A stretch of 64,000 nt of DNA from Silurus meridionalis. Taxonomy: Eukaryota; Chordata; Actinopteri; Siluriformes; Siluridae. Location: NCBI RefSeq assembly GCF_014805685.1, contig NC_060890.1, positions 18,394,000 through 18,457,999 on the forward strand, read 5' to 3'. Below the pieces are notes generated by a model, which did no database searches, was not told the origin of the DNA, and was given only the letters and a program-made list of their open reading frames with translations. Position numbers and translations under genes: made by a program. Every line of letters begins with the position of its first letter. The first letter of the stretch is position 1. Positions 1 through 14,095 of this stretch are shown piece after piece.

Positions 1-483
1 CTTCTTAGGCCAACACTTTTTTTTTTTCTCTGCCAGTGTGGCCATTTAGTGAGGAAAGTGCACCACAGAGTGGTGGGAAGAAACTTACAAACAAGAAAAA
101 GCAATTTGTTGATTGAAGTGGGATGGGATGTGGTTGGCAATAAACTGTCTCCAAATAGTTTTCTAGTTTATCTAGTTATTCTATATTTATACATGGGCCA
201 GCTATTCCCCTTTGACAGTGTCAAATTATCCCACTCTTAGGGCTCCACATTCAGTGTTGCTTTCAGTATTACACACTGTTACTTTTCACAGCTGATTAAC
301 TGAAGACCGGTTCATTAAACAATGCTAGTAGCAACAGAAGGTCTCATCGGCTGCTTTAACACATTAGTTGATTTTGGCTGATTATGTAATTAAAATATTA
401 TTATTAAAAAAACACAAAGACTACAGTTTCTGACAATAGAACTTAATTGATTCAACAAGCCACACCATATGCTTTAGTAAAAC

Positions 484-715
484 TTTCTTTCGGCTTCTCT
501 CATTCAGGGTCGCCACAGTGGATCATCCGTATTCATGATCTGTATGTTCAATTTGGCACGTTTTTACGCTGGATGCCCTTCCTAACGCAACCCCTTCCCA
601 TTTATTCGGGCTTGGAACCAGCACTAAAAGTGCAGTAGCTTGTGCAACCCTAATGGCTGGGTTAGGTTCCCTGACTGGGAAATGAACCCGGGCCGCAGCG
701 GTGAGTAGTAATGTA
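484..715 (-). repeat. tRNA-derived SINE/LINE-tail copy (reverse)
   Basis: On the minus strand this copy ends in GGATGATCCACTGTGGCGAC..., the same 3' tail as the LINE end at 2162-2315. Its other end (gaacccgggccgcagcggtgag) is the reverse complement of a tRNA-like B-box region. This fits a SINE that shares its tail with a partner LINE. Confidence 0.6.
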
Positions 716-1177
716 AAGAAATATTACATTTTGTAATTTTTAAAAATAGCTTTGGACAAGACTATTTGGGTTAGCAAAGTAATAAATTGCAAAATCTGTT
801 TCCAGTTTTTGACAGTAATTATAGTTAGAATTTTCATGCAGTGTAATAGTGACATTCCTCCAAAGTGCGTTTCCTTTTCAGCTTGGTTATAATATATGGA
901 ATATTTCACTAAAGATGAATTCTTATGCTAGGTGCTGTAGCTGTGTAGTGTTAGCCATTATAGATTACAGTGGGGTGACTAAAGTTTGGCAATGCAGTAT
1001 AAGAGTTAATTGTCTAATTGAAGTCTGTATTGCTGAATGTGACTCAGTAGTCCTGCTTACAAACACTGCTTTATACATTTATTTATACACTCATACTTGC
1101 GTGTATGTTTTTAGACAGTTGGAAGGAACCAATGGCTTTTCTGCTTAAATATGAAAAGATAGATGCTTCAAAAGTTG

Positions 1178-1773
1178 TACAATCCCTATTCCAAAAAAGG
1201 TTGGGACACAGTGTAAAATGTCACAAAAAAAAACAGAATGCAATGTTTGCAACTCTTATAAACACAAATTATATTCACAACATTTAACCTGAAGAAATTT
1301 AACATTTTAAGAAAAATATAATTAAAAATGTTTGCAAATCACAGTTTGGTGAAACTCTGCCTTTCTTTACTTCTGTGAGATTTTGACTCTCAAGATTCTC
1401 TCTTTTTATTTATTTATTTATTTGTTTGTTTGTTTGTTTATTTATTTATTAACACTAAATCATTTTACTTACCTGTTGCCAATCAACCTAATTATTTGCG
1501 AAATGTTCTTCCAGCTCTTCCCTGTTAGTGGCACTTACTTTTCCAGCCTTTTGTTGCCTCTGCCCCAACTTTTAATTGCTGCAATCAGTTCTAAAAGTTC
1601 TAAAACCTTATTTTTTTTTGTTCAAATGGTACATTTTCACAATTTAAACATTTTATATGTTTCCTATGTTCTAGTGTGAATCAAATTTGGGTTTATGTTA
1701 TTTGCAAATCGTTGCAGTCTGTTTTTATTTACATTTTACATAGCATCCCAACTTTTTTGGAATTGGGGTTGCA
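1178..1773. mobile_element. MITE with tacaaycccnattcc termini
   Basis: The left end tacaatccctattccaaaaa and the right end (reverse complement tgcaaccccaattccaaaaa) form terminal inverted repeats. They are followed by the subterminal block 'gttgggacacagtgtaaaat', shared with the related copy at 37268-38005. It contains no transposase and includes an internal TTTA/TTTG tract near 1405-1450. This is a very abundant fish non-autonomous DNA element; I do not assign the superfamily. Confidence 0.7.
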
Positions 1774-1949
1774 CAGGAAATTTTTGCACTGGAAAGCATG
1801 ACAGATTTAAGGTAACTAAAGCAAAATGTCAATCAGACAATTCTGCAGTGAATCATCAAGGAGGAAGAAGCATCAAAATCAGATATATCGCACAAAATGT
1901 AAATATTTTCTTCAAGTGGAGGCCACATAAAATTCAAGACTTACACATA

Positions 1950-2160
1950 CTGATGGAGAGTGGTAGCTCAGTGGTTAAGGCACTGGGTTACTGATCGTAA
2001 GGTCAGGGGTTCAAGCCCTGGTATTGCCAAGCTGACACTCTTGGGCCCTTATAGAAGCTATTGCCAAGCTGACCCTCTGTGCCCCAGCTTCTAAACAAGT
2101 TGGGATATGCAAACAAAAGAATTTCACTGTGTTATAATGTATATGTAATAAATTAATGAA
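1950..2160 (+). repeat. tRNA-derived SINE
   Basis: A-box-like tagctcagtgg (1964-1974) and B-box-like ggttcaagcc (2009-2018) stand at tRNA spacing. They are followed by a tRNA-unrelated body (gggccctt, twice-used 'attgccaagctgac') and a tail 'aatttcactgtgttataatg'. It is not a tRNA gene: there is no acceptor-stem pairing or CCA-side structure. Confidence 0.8.
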
Positions 2161-2161
2161 A

Positions 2162-2315
2162 AGAGGAAGGCCAAGGATGCGGTTAATGGATGTGGTGAGG
2201 GAAGACATGAGGGTAGTTGATTTGAAAGAGGCAGATGTAGAGGACAGAGGGGTATGGAGACGGATGATCCGCTATGGCGACCTCTAATTGGAGAAGCCGA
2301 AAGAAGAAGATTCCA
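2162..2315 (+). pseudogene. 3' end of a non-LTR retrotransposon (RT C terminus)
   Basis: From 2162 to the TAA at 2285-2287 the plus strand reads RGRPRMRLMDVVREDMRVVD then LKEADVEDRGVWRRMIRYGD and L, the typical last residues of fish RTE-like reverse transcriptase ORFs. The stop is followed by the tail 'ggagaagccgaaagaagaag'. Everything upstream of residue R is missing, a 5' truncation usual for LINEs. It abuts the preceding SINE. Confidence 0.7.
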
Positions 2316-2319
2316 CTGA

Positions 2320-4017
2320 TAGTGACTGTGGGTAAAAAGACATGGAATCTGTTTCTTGAGTACAATTTTTAGTCAATTAAATATTTCACTTAATCACGGT
2401 TAGACCTGAGAGTCACAGAAGTGTGTCCAATCAGCAAAACTGTGCTGTTGCCATAATTTCTGGATTTAATCAAATTATAAATATAATGTGAACTGTAGGA
2501 CGCACATATGTAGAGGGAGCACAATAATAAAGACACCGAAAAGAGCAGACAAAGCAACTGTTTTGTTTTGTGTTTAAGGTGTTATTAAGTGTGTTGTCTA
2601 CTCTTCAGAACTCATTAGAATATATTAATTAATTCAGGGGTCTTATCTGGCATTGTGGCTCCAGGTTTTTCTTTCCATCTAACCAGCAGAACCAGCAACT
2701 CAAGCAGTTTGAAAAGCAGTTTGAAGATCAGAAACTAATTAAACAAATAGACAGAACTATGTAGAGGCACTTCAGTCTTTGCTTTGAAATAGCAAAATTG
2801 TCTGTAGTTTGAACTAAGCACACTTGCATGTTGTTTTGGAGAGGATTTTTGGGGCAGGTAAGTACACAGTAATCCCACTTAAGTGTGGAGCAAAACAACC
2901 GTTTGAGATTGTCAGAGCAAAGTCATCTCGGTCCATTCCCAATAGAACACTGGTTATTGTAAGAAACCAATTTGACAGTAAAAGCGACCTAATAACCAAA
3001 TAATGATATGTATATTGGCTATACGACCCTTTGTAAATGTAATTTGAAAACTTCCCTCATAATATATTGAAAAGCCAGATCACACATTTACAGTGCTGAA
3101 TAAGGTTTGTTTAATAAAGTATATACAACACAAACAATTTCAACCTTAAATAACATTGTATCAGATTTACACTTAAAATAAATATAATTTCTTCAATACA
3201 TGTATAGTTATACCATGTAATCTAGGATGCAAAAGTAAAATTATACAAACAAAAATTAACTGTTGAGTTGTGGGTATTGTGAGAGAAACATACACAAGAC
3301 TCAGAGAGGAATTAGATTCAGACTAGTCGATTAATTGCAACAGCTGAGAGAACTTTCTGGATTATTAATTAATTTGTCTACAATGAAAAATTCAAAGAAA
3401 AAGTCACATTTCATATTTATGTTCTGGAAACAATAATAAATTACTTAAGTATTTAGATTAACTTAATGATCTACACAAATATATTCACAGACAATAAATA
3501 AATAAAAGTTACTACAAACACAATCCATTCTTTTAATCATCTATGACACACTGTTCAGGAAGATAAATTAAAGCAACAAAATACACCAAAACATTACATC
3601 TCCAAGCTTTTATCAGTAGGTTTGATATAGGTATATGTAGATATATAGGTTTGCCAAATTAACTATTTGATACATTGTTAAAAACAATTTATTTGAAGAT
3701 TATACACTGTTACAAAATGATGAAAAAAAGAGAAGAAAAGGTTTTGATGACATAATCATTAAGAAAAAAAGCAGCAGGATGAATAATAAGGGTATAGGGC
3801 TTTATTATCTCTTCAGATTCAGCCAAATGCTTCAAAACCAAAAAGACAGTGTTTCACAGACAGAAACCATACTTTGATAGCAAACCAGAATAATGAAGCT
3901 GGTTGAGAAGAACCCAAGAATGTTCAAGGTTTCACCAGGAATAGTGTTGAAAATCTAAACTATAAAATCATTAAAATTCAATAAGACATGGATTTATTCA
4001 GAATCTGTACTATACAT
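2320..4017. other. Unannotated AT-rich intergenic DNA
   Basis: No exon with splice signals, no family I recognise and only short ORFs. It contains simple A/T-rich tracts and nothing else I can name. Confidence 0.5.
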
Positions 4018-4890
4018 CCATCAGCCATAACATTAAAACCAGTGACGAGTGACATGAATAACATTTGCTTAACTTGTTACAATGGCATCTGTGAAATGGT
4101 GGGATAGATTAGATAGGAAATAAACAGCATCTGAAATAAAATCTGGTCTTTTGGGGTGTCCCAATTTGCAAAGTTTATTCCCTACTAAAAGTTGTCTAAA
4201 AAGAACAATTAGTGATCTTTCAGGCTCACTGATATAAGTGGGGCTATCTGGCTAGATCCCACAATAGAGCTAGCACAAATTGCCAAAATTGTTAATGCTG
4301 GCTAAAATAGAAAGGTGTCAAAATGTATAGTGCATTACAGCTTGCTGTGTTTGGGGCTATGTAGTCCAGTCCAAGTTTCCCATGACCCTTGTCCACTACC
4401 AAAGGTACTTATAATGGGCATGTAAGCATTAGAACTGGATCATGATGCAGTGGAAGAATATGGCTTGATCTGATCAATCACATTTTCTTTTAGAGCAGGT
4501 GGATAGCTGGGAGAATGTGCATCACTTAACTGGGGAAGAGATGGTACTAGGATACACTCTCAGCAGAATAATACTCCCTGCCACTCTGCAGTAATTGTTA
4601 ACAAAAGGTTTGAGGAACATGACAAAGGTTCAGGGTGTTAAAATGGGTTCCAGATTCCTGTTTTTAATCTGATTGAGCATCTCTGGGATGTGCTGAATAA
4701 ACAAGTCCAATCGATGGAGGACCCACCTGGCAACTTACAATAATTTAAGAATCTAACATCTTGCCAGATACAACAGCACACTTGGGTCAGAGTTGTTTAA
4801 GTGGTACAAGGGGAAGCTCAGTGTTAATAAACAATTAACTTTGTTAAGGTTGCAATACTGTTGCATTAAAAGGTGCAATATGAGCAAGTC
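4018..4890 (+). mobile_element. Decayed Tc1/mariner-like element
   Basis: It begins with the terminal sequence catcagccataacattaaaa, which recurs at 42239-42258. In the same order as in fish Tc1-like transposases it then carries eroded blocks: 'gatcccacaatagagctagc', 'gttaatgctggctaaaatag', 'ggggaagagatggtactagg', 'ctgattgagcatctctggga' (the SPDLNPIEHLWD region). Frames are broken by many indels, so no transposase is produced. Confidence 0.8.
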
Positions 4891-4999
4891 TGTGCAAACC
4901 TATGATTTGTAGTATAAAATAAAGTGAGGAGATAGAGGGGTAAAATGATAATCAACACAAGACAGATAAAGGAAACAGATGGAGAAGGTGTTTGGAATT

Positions 5000-6839
5000 T
5001 CATTTCTCACTGGGATTGAATAAATCACATAACGAATAACACATCTAGCACCTGTTTAAACCATGGGGATCAGTTCTTATGGAAATTAGACATCAAGCAC
5101 TAGGCAGACAAGCACAAAATATGACTGAAGTAACACATAACCGTGACTGATAAGTTATTTACTGTGTTAATATTAAAGTAGCATTACAGACCAATGTGTT
5201 AATTTTAAGGAGCATTACATTGAACCATCTAGCTGTCTCTCGACAAAATGAGAAAACATGTTGTAACAATCCAGAAGGATTTTCATATCAAAACAAGGTG
5301 AGCACATGGCTCATTCCTAAAAAGGAATAATACAAGCAATAGTTAAGTAAGTGACCTGAATGGTGCTAAAGCCCACCACCTGATAGAGCGTGTGTGAAAA
5401 GAGCATCAACTGGATCAGCCTTTCCTCAGAAACTAATCTTGTTAAAAGCATTCTCTAGTAATCCCCCCGGAACCTGTGAGGCTGCCATATTAATCCCACT
5501 AAAGTATTTCCAAAAATGCAGTCAAAAAGAAAATCCTTACTCTGAAGGGTATAGTGTGCTTAAAGCCTAGCAGCAGTTATTTAATGTTCTGTGATTAAAT
5601 GATTCATATTTGATTAGCAGCATCAAGCAGTGGTGGTGTGATTTAAAAGGAAGTCATACTGAAAACTCTAGAAAAGATGTCACGGATCGTGTCAGAAAAT
5701 GACACAATAAAGGTTAAAAATGCATTCACTGGAGGCTATGCGAACATCATTAGTGAGGTATTTAACACATTTATATATTTACTTTAACAAACAGCACAAT
5801 GCATTCATTTAAATTCATCTTGTGACTCATGGATGCAAAGTATATACGTAATATTTGGTAGGTGTTTAAAACCCAAGGAAATAAATGGTTTTCGCCTTTC
5901 TGATTATCCTTTGATGAAGATTGCGTTCCATACTCTAACATTTAATAAGGCTATCTAGAAGAAATAAGTTTCAACTGCATAAATAAACACAAACAACAAG
6001 TTTGTGGTCTGAAGATGGATCATATTTTAGTGGATTTATGATATTGGCTCATATCTTGACACCTAAACAGAAACATTTACTGAAGATAAACTAAACTATA
6101 ATTACCACATAATTAGTTATAAAAAAAAAACAAAAAAAAAAAAACCAAGAAATTTTACAAAATATAAAGTGACTGACTAAATATTTGCTAACATTCTTGT
6201 TATTAATTATTTAAGAAAATGTATTATGTAACACCAAATAGCAGTGGTTGATAAAATTAAATGTGTACCATGAACAAACAGCAGTTTACCAGAATGCCAT
6301 TCTTCTGCATAACAGTGAACTGCATTTGATGATAAAATAAAACTTGTTTTGAGAAACAACTGCAGTTTGTTGAAATCTCAGACTCCAGGTAATTCATTCC
6401 CTTGGGGTGAAATTTAATGTATTTTTTTTGCCCCAACATACAAGTAATTTTGTCCATTATATTTCTGTAAAAGGACAGTATTTGTGCCGCACTGGCTAGA
6501 CACTGTGTGCTGCATCTTTTGTGCAGCAATAGACAGAAGAGAACTCAAACTGTAGTAAGGTCTCTACAGGCAGTTCTGTCTTCCTGGAAAAGTTTGCAAA
6601 AAGGAAGACTCTCTGCCTCTGCAGAAACCTTGAGCTATACCTCAACACTCTTTTCATTGATCACACATTCACACAACAAATGAAAAAGGGTGAACACAAA
6701 GTTTCAAAACCTGCACATCCAGATGAGTGACATTATAACATTTTAAAATGAAATGAATAGAAAAAGTGCATACTGTTTTTTTCAGCCTTGTGCAAAAAAA
6801 GATTAGAGAAAAGAGATAAAGACAGGGCAGTTGTGTTTA
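5000..6839 (-). other. 3' flank of opn4, possible 3' UTR
   Basis: AT-rich DNA downstream of the opn4 stop. I find no minus-strand AATAAA followed by a clear GU-rich tract close to the stop. The nearest canonical minus-strand AATAAA strings I noticed lie near 3801, 3993 and 4178, inside or before transposon remnants, so the 3' UTR end is undetermined. Nothing else is recognisable here. Confidence 0.3.
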
Positions 6840-7085
6840 TTAGATTCGATGCTGAGGAATGGTAATGTTGGCAGCATTACTGCAAGCCTGTGTCATGCTC
6901 ACTTTGTCCATCACAAGGAGCTCCATGCTGGCAGAGGACACTGGAGAAATGCTGGAGAGACAGTTAGAAGTGTAGCCATTGGTTCCATCAGACAGGAAGG
7001 TAGGATGAGACTCAGAAGTTACAACAATGGAAGGAATATGAGCTGTCAGGTTCTTGTTATCAGCCTGATCTGAGTTGTCACACGG
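6840..7085 (-). CDS. opn4: opn4 terminal coding exon 11 (residues 483-563)
   Basis: Acceptor cttttag, phase 0, 81 codons and then TAA TAA in tandem. The motif [12 protein letters not shown] matches the conserved distal block of teleost melanopsin tails (IPSIVITSES type); the rest is Ser/Asn-rich and ends in TIPQHRI. The second stop and following bases form an AATAAA string next to the stop, too close to serve as the poly(A) signal for this exon. Confidence 0.92.
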   Translation of the reverse strand, partial: PCDNSDQADNKNLTAHIPSIVVTSESHPTFLSDGTNGYTSNCLSSISPVSSASMELLVMDKVSMTQACSNAANITIPQHRI

Positions 7086-7166
7086 CTAAAAGACAGATTA
7101 AATCTTTGTCATTATATGTTCACTTTAAAACAACTTTTATAACCTAATTTCAACACTAACCGACTG

Positions 7167-7259
<93 letters not shown>

Positions 7260-10200
7260 AAAAATCACACACATTTACATTTATGACATTTGTCAGACTT
7301 CCTTCTTCAAAATGACTTACATTTATTTTATTTATACAACTAAGCATCTATGGAGTTAAGGGCCTTGCTCAGGGGCCCAGGAGTGGCAGATTGGTGTGAT
7401 TGGGATTTGAAATGATAACTTTCAGATTTAAAATCCAATGCTTTTCACCACTAAGCTATCACCTCTAATATATAAAATCAGTGGTGGGCCAGCAAGACTT
7501 TCTATCAAAATCACTGACTTAAATTTTTTTACATATTTTGTCTATGAATATGTATTACATTTCTCCCAATAATCTATTCTCTTCATTCCAGAGCGTTTCT
7601 CTTGGGTGTGCTGCTTCTGATGTTATACCCATTGTTTGTTTCGGTTAAAGTTTTTGTCCAATCAGATTTCAGCCTGCACATCACATATTGTCCAGCACTG
7701 TAAACACTGCAAGCACTTTTGTGAGCACTTTTTTTTATATCATAAACTCCATGTTGCCTGAAGCTGTTGTTTAACCAATCAGACTGCCATTTGCTGACTC
7801 TGAGGGCCCCTCGCCGGCATCAGAACACGTCAGCATTTTCACGCCTTTTAATTGGATAGTCAAAGAGTGCATTAGCCAGAGCTTGCAAACTGCATCTGCT
7901 GCAAATTGAACAAGCTCAAATATAGTAAAGCGGATTTAATAGCTGTTTTTTCATTCCACAATGCAGTGAAAGGAGACTTGTTTTACTTTGTTCGTTGGGT
8001 TTCTTGCTTTAGTAATGACGTTCATTCTCACTGCATTAGATACGTGTCTGTGATGCAGCGCTGTTATACTGCATTTCTGTATAATACAGATGGTGTCTAT
8101 AGCTGTGGTGTCATAATGATAATAAGGAGTAAGTGGAAGATTTAATCAGTTAGGACCCCACTAAATGTCGAGGGGTGAAATGCACGGCCTGCCAATGACT
8201 CCAATAAAACATGCACAGATTATGGTGATATACCAAATGCTTTTGTCATCAGGAAAGCAGGTTCAGAATAATTTAAAATGCCTTATTGAAATTCTTCACA
8301 ACATACCCTTGAGGCTTTTTAATGGTTTATTGCAACAAATACAAACATAGATTGTTCAGGACTAATATTTATCTATAAGGGGGAAGTTGTCATTTTTACC
8401 CCTGAAACTAAACCCTGCTTGTGTGTCTATTAGAAGCCAATGTTCATAAGACACTATTAGAAGTCTATCTTGTAAAGTCACATATACAGATGTTACAGTA
8501 ACTAAATATTTGGCTTTGCACTTACTGGTGTGAGCAGATGATTGGTCTGGACAGACTCAGTGATGGAGATGTCGTCCTTGTCCAACACAGTCTGTAAAAC
8601 CACAGACCAGAATACTTTGCTTCAGTACCTTCTCAGATTTACTCTTACTACATCCTACTTCCATGCTACTAAACTGTTGCTTGGTAACACTTTCAGTGTA
8701 GATCCCACCTATGACACAGCATACACAGACTGAAATGCATTATAATGCCATGCCTAGTAGCATTTGAATATAACTGTTGCTTTACATTTTAGTCTTGATG
8801 GCATCTGCTGGCACCACTCAATAACTCTTTGTGCTTGTACATTGACAATAAAGGTATCTTTTTATCTACGAAAAAATGCAGTACATTGTAAAGCTTTCCT
8901 TATAATGCAGTAGAAATGAACATGATGCATAAGTTGTGCATGACAAATATATCACTAACACAAAGAAGCCCTGTTAGCAGTTCATAAATGCAGCATAGAT
9001 TTATTAAAAAATGTGTATAAATAAATAGAACTGTAAAATGAATGCATTGTAACTTGAATTAATTTAATAATAGGTTACCATGCATGCGTTTTCAAGCTCA
9101 GCCTGTTTGCAACAGGGCTTTTGGCAGGTGAGCAGAAATGTGGCAGTCTGAGTAGAGTGCCACTTAGTGGATGCATTAGTCACATTTCATCTGACACAGG
9201 TCTTGTGGACACGAGGCTGTTTCAGGGGATTATCTCGAACAGCAACAGAGAATTATACGCCCTGCCTTAATCGCTTGGTTCAGACTGACCCACGCAACGA
9301 TCCACATCACTTGGCCTAAATCAAGCTGCTCTCTCGAGGCACATAGCGATCTGACCAGATTACATTCCCTTTAGAACTTATTGGGGCAGAAAGAGACCAA
9401 AATCAATATTGTAGTCAAATTTTAATTACTAAACCATTTAGTCCCCCCTCCATATAATGCAGTGTGAAAGGAAAAAAAAAAAAAAATTAAATTCTCATCC
9501 AGATAAATTAAGAACCGAGAATAATTCATGTATCCAATCCATTAAGGGTGCAAAATAATAATAATAATAATAATATTTTTGAACAAAACTATATTACTAC
9601 CTACTATATTTGATGTTATAATAATGTTTGTGGTGTATTACTCCAATGGTGCTATGCTCATGACCAAATGTATACTTTGCAGGGGGAACGATCCATTTTA
9701 ACAGCCCTCCATCTTGTAATTCCTTTTTAGATAGTAAAACTTTTGTTTTGACCTCTTAGATTTTGTGACGTCTTGGGCATTTCAGTGCTCATAGTTAAAA
9801 GTGAGAAAAGGAAATAACACTATGATATAATCATTTTTGTTTTTCAGTTTCTGTTAATATTTAAAATATACACACTCAAACTTTAACTTTGTGCAAGATT
9901 CTCTCCCTAATTTAGTCACTAAAGTTTTTTCACCGACCAATAACATCTTATTTTTGTGCCAAATCTGCATATTAAAATATCCCCCTAAATGTTAAAACTT
10001 GTTCTCATCAGACACATTTTAGTGGGGTTATTCACACTGTCAGGAATCGTAGTATTCGCATGACTACTCACATCACATCACATCACATCACATCACAAAC
10101 GCATCATGAGGTCAGAGATGCCTGTGATTGGCTAGTGTTGCTCTGATTGTTAAGGGAGACAATGATATAGGTGAGAGAGTATTCCACACTTTCTTTTGAG

Positions 10201-13200
10201 AGCACAATAATTGTTTTGCCATTAATCTTTTGCTGAAGGAGTGAACAGTAATGGGGAAGTATCAGGTTCTTATTTGGAACATCACGGCTGCCCACTGGTG
10301 AATGCAGCATGAGCTCCAAGATCTGATATTTACAGATCTTTATAAGTTACAACTGAATATGATTGACAGACAATAGTAGTTTAAAGTTTTCATTTGAGAA
10401 GTAAATATTACCATCTTTACCACTAAAATAGTGCTTAAACTATTGACTAGAAAAAATAAAGCAGAGAGGCTTTGCAGATAAACATTCAGCCATACAGTGA
10501 ATACTGCGATTATCTGTTGCACAGGTCTGAGAGTTAGAGTTAAAACCTAATATTTTCATCCGTCATCCTTAGAAACATTTTGGAATTTCCCAGGAATGGC
10601 AAGATGTACGTTTCAACAAATTTTCAAGATCCAGGTAATCTGAGCTATCAGAAGTACACATACAATAACATAGATTTTTACTCACGCTGATATAAGAATA
10701 GCCGGTGAGGTTTAGACCCACATCAACAGGACCTCTGTTAAAGCCACCTGAGTCTCGGCCCCTCACCTTCACCTTTAGAGAGCTGTAGTGCTTAAAGTCG
10801 GACAGCTCTTTACGGCCCTCATACGACACCTGGCGGGAAAGTGCACTCGCCATGTCCACCTCTGTGTCTGTCAAAGCCTGAGACAGATACAGAGAAACAG
10901 AGTGGCAGTGATGATCTCTGCCTTATACTGACTGAGGCAAATACTCAATGAAAGGAAAACTGTGATGGATAGAAAAGGCGTGTTCATACAGACTCGCTGT
11001 CGGACATTGAGGATAGCCGAGTCCTGCTGGTTTGGCGTAGGTTACTGCCAGTATCTGAAGCCTGGCTGGTCACAGTGGAGCGCCGTGTGGACATAAAACT
11101 GCTGCTGGTCAAGCGTTCTCCATGAGGAACACATAGTAGCACACCCAGACATGGAATATACCTCGCTAAAGCAGATCTGATATACCATAAGACAGGAAAG
11201 TACAGGGGAAAAGTGGAAAAGAGGAAAATTGAAAGTGAGTACACAAACAAAACAAACATACATGTAAGTCTTGGGTGTATTCTTCAAAACCAGAAAAAAT
11301 TACAATCTGACATAAGGTAAATCAAGTGACACAGCACAAGCACTTACAACTTTACTAAAAAGATCTCAATATTGTTTAGTACATTTATTTGTTATATTTT
11401 ACCAGTTTATAATTTTGAATTCCGAAATTGCATTTTTAGTTTTTTTCCAATATGCACCGTTAAGACAAAAAAAAAAAGAATAAAGTTATGTCAAATAATT
11501 ATGCTACAGATATTAAATATTTATTAAGAAAACTACAGACTTTAACTATAAAGACACATCTCCACTATTATATATATCCAAAACAGATTTGACTCTGGAG
11601 CCATGTGCTTCATTTTCATGATAAAGTAGTTTGTTCATTGTTATTTCACACCTGGAAAAGGCTGGGAGCACTGTGAGAGTCATGTATTTTGACTTCTCAA
11701 GTGCTTTTAACACTATCCAACCTGCGCTCCAGAGGGATAAGATGGTGTACATGGGAGTGGACCATCATCTGTCTGCCTGGATACTGGACTACCTCACAGA
11801 CCAACCACAGTATGTGAGGACTCGTGACTGTGAGTCTGACATGGTTGTCTGCAACACTGGAGCCCAGCAGGGAACGGTTCTAGCCCCGTTCCTCTTCACC
11901 ATCTACACTGCAGACTTCTCTGATGACTCTGCCATCGTCGGTCTGATCACGGAGGATGATGATGACAGAGAATACAGAGGACTGATACAGAACTTTGTGG
12001 ACTGGTGCCAAAAAACTGGTGGTGGATTTCCGTAGGCACAAACACACTTCATCATTACCATCAGTGAACATTCAGGGAAAAGACATTGTGAGAGCAGACT
12101 CTTACAAATTACTGGGTGTTTATCTAAATAGCAAATTGGACTGGACAGACAACACTGAGGCAATTTATAAGAAAGGACAGAGCAGACTCATTCTGCTGAG
12201 GAAACTAAGGCCTTTTGGAGTGCAGGGAGAGCTACTGAAGAAATTTTTTGACTCTGTGGTGGCCTCAGCCATATTCTGGTCTGCTGGGGCAGCAGCATAT
12301 CTACTGCAGACAGGAAGAGACTGGACAAGCTGAACAGGAAGGCCAGCTCAGTCCTGGGAATTCCTCTGGACACTGTACAGAAGGTGGGAGAAAGGAGGAT
12401 GGTAGCAAAACTATCATCATTGCTTCAGAACGACTCTCACCCCCCTGTATGAACCAGTTTCATCGCTGAGCAGCTCCTTCAGTGACAGACTGTTACATCC
12501 TAAGTGTCTGAAGGAGCGATACAGAAGGTCTTTTCTCCCTGTTGTTATTAGACTTTACAATCAAAGCTGCTCCCAGTGATCCAGTCACCAAAATACACAC
12601 TGTTATTATTGTTTAACTGTGTAATAATATTACCTGTGTGCAATATTACCTGCAATACGTGCAATACCACCTGTGTGCAATATTGCCTGCAATACGTGCA
12701 TAACTATTTATTACTAGTGGTCTCTTTTTTCTTTTTCCCTATTTGTATTTATACATTGTGTTGTGTATATACAGTACACTATAGTATGTGTCTATGCTTT
12801 TATATATTTGCATTTATTTTTTCTTTGCTGCAGTGAAATTTCCCCACTATGGGATGAATAAAGGTATATCTTATCTTATCTTATCTTATCTTATTGACGA
12901 GTTTAGTTTTTAAATTGTTTGAAAGTTGTAAATTGTATTTGCAATTTGACAAAACCTGTCTATTTAAACTAGATTGTTTCCTACAAAGGGCCAAAAAGTA
13001 GTGTATTCTCTTCAATTATTTCTAAATAAATAGAAATCATGACTCTAATCTGTTTAATTATTGTAGTTTTTATTTACGTTTTCTAGTTGTGAAACTTACA
13101 AGTCCATATATATGATAGATTTCAAAGCCTAATATAGATACTATTAGCACACCAATCTATTAATAGAATGATAGTAATGAGTAAAAGACTGATTGATATC

Positions 13201-14042
13201 TATTAAAATGATCATGAGCTCAAAACTACTTTTTTTAACTACTTAAAAATCATGCAGATAAGACCACAGGTGCTGTGCCAAGAGGAGTTTTTTCCATTTA
13301 CTTCTCTCAAAATGTTCTGCTTGCTGTTGAACTAAAGCTGAACTGTATGTTATTGCTAAATAAATACCACCAAGCGGCATTTAAAACAATTTCACACTCT
13401 ACCCTGACTGGTGGCTTCTTGGGTGATTGACCAGTTATGTTTTTATCCATTCATAAATAGATGAACAAATGATTTAGAAAAAAGTAGTTGAGAAAAATAT
13501 GATATTTAAATATGAATTGTAGTGAAATTAAAGTAAAAGTCTCTCCAAATATAAATGCTTCAGATATGCTACAGACAGGCTACTTAAGTACAGTATGAAT
13601 TACATTTACTTTGCTATTATCCACATATATCTCTAATAATATATATGAAGCTGCAGCCACATTAATTTACCTTGGAAATAAAACCAAAACAGTTACGTTA
13701 AAATAAAAATAAAGGTCTGTGTTAATGGCATCTCTCCCCCCTTTTGTTTCCTGTTCTCACAGATGGCATTTTGCTTCTCTTCAGTATGTATGCAGTGCTA
13801 AGCAAAAATTGTATAGATATCAGAGAAAAGCCTCAAAGATAAATATCAATTTGTTTACTCTAAATGAGTGAAAAACTCCTAATTGAAAATATGTTTAGTA
13901 TGATCCTTTCCTTAAAAACTGCATCAGTTTTGTTTCTTTGGTTGTGTGCAGGTTTTTGTAATGAATTAAACAAGACTCTTCTGTTGTATAATTAAATGCA
14001 GAAAGCAAAACAGAGGGCTGTTACCACACAATTTATTTATTA

Positions 14043-14095
<53 letters not shown>

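Noticed and set aside
1964..2036. Possible tRNA gene with A and B boxes
   Set aside because: The arms do not pair into an acceptor stem, and a SINE body and tail follow. Similar copies occur at 36735, 40475 and 40825.
11042..11287. Minus-strand ORF overlapping opn4 exon 8
   Set aside because: It is in the wrong frame; the correct frame reads [14 protein letters not shown] and joins exons 7 and 9 in phase.
11631..12333. Host gene encoding reverse-transcriptase-like protein
   Set aside because: Blocks match an L2/CR1-type LINE with frameshifts, a missing segment and a typical LINE 3' tail. It lies antisense in an opn4 intron.
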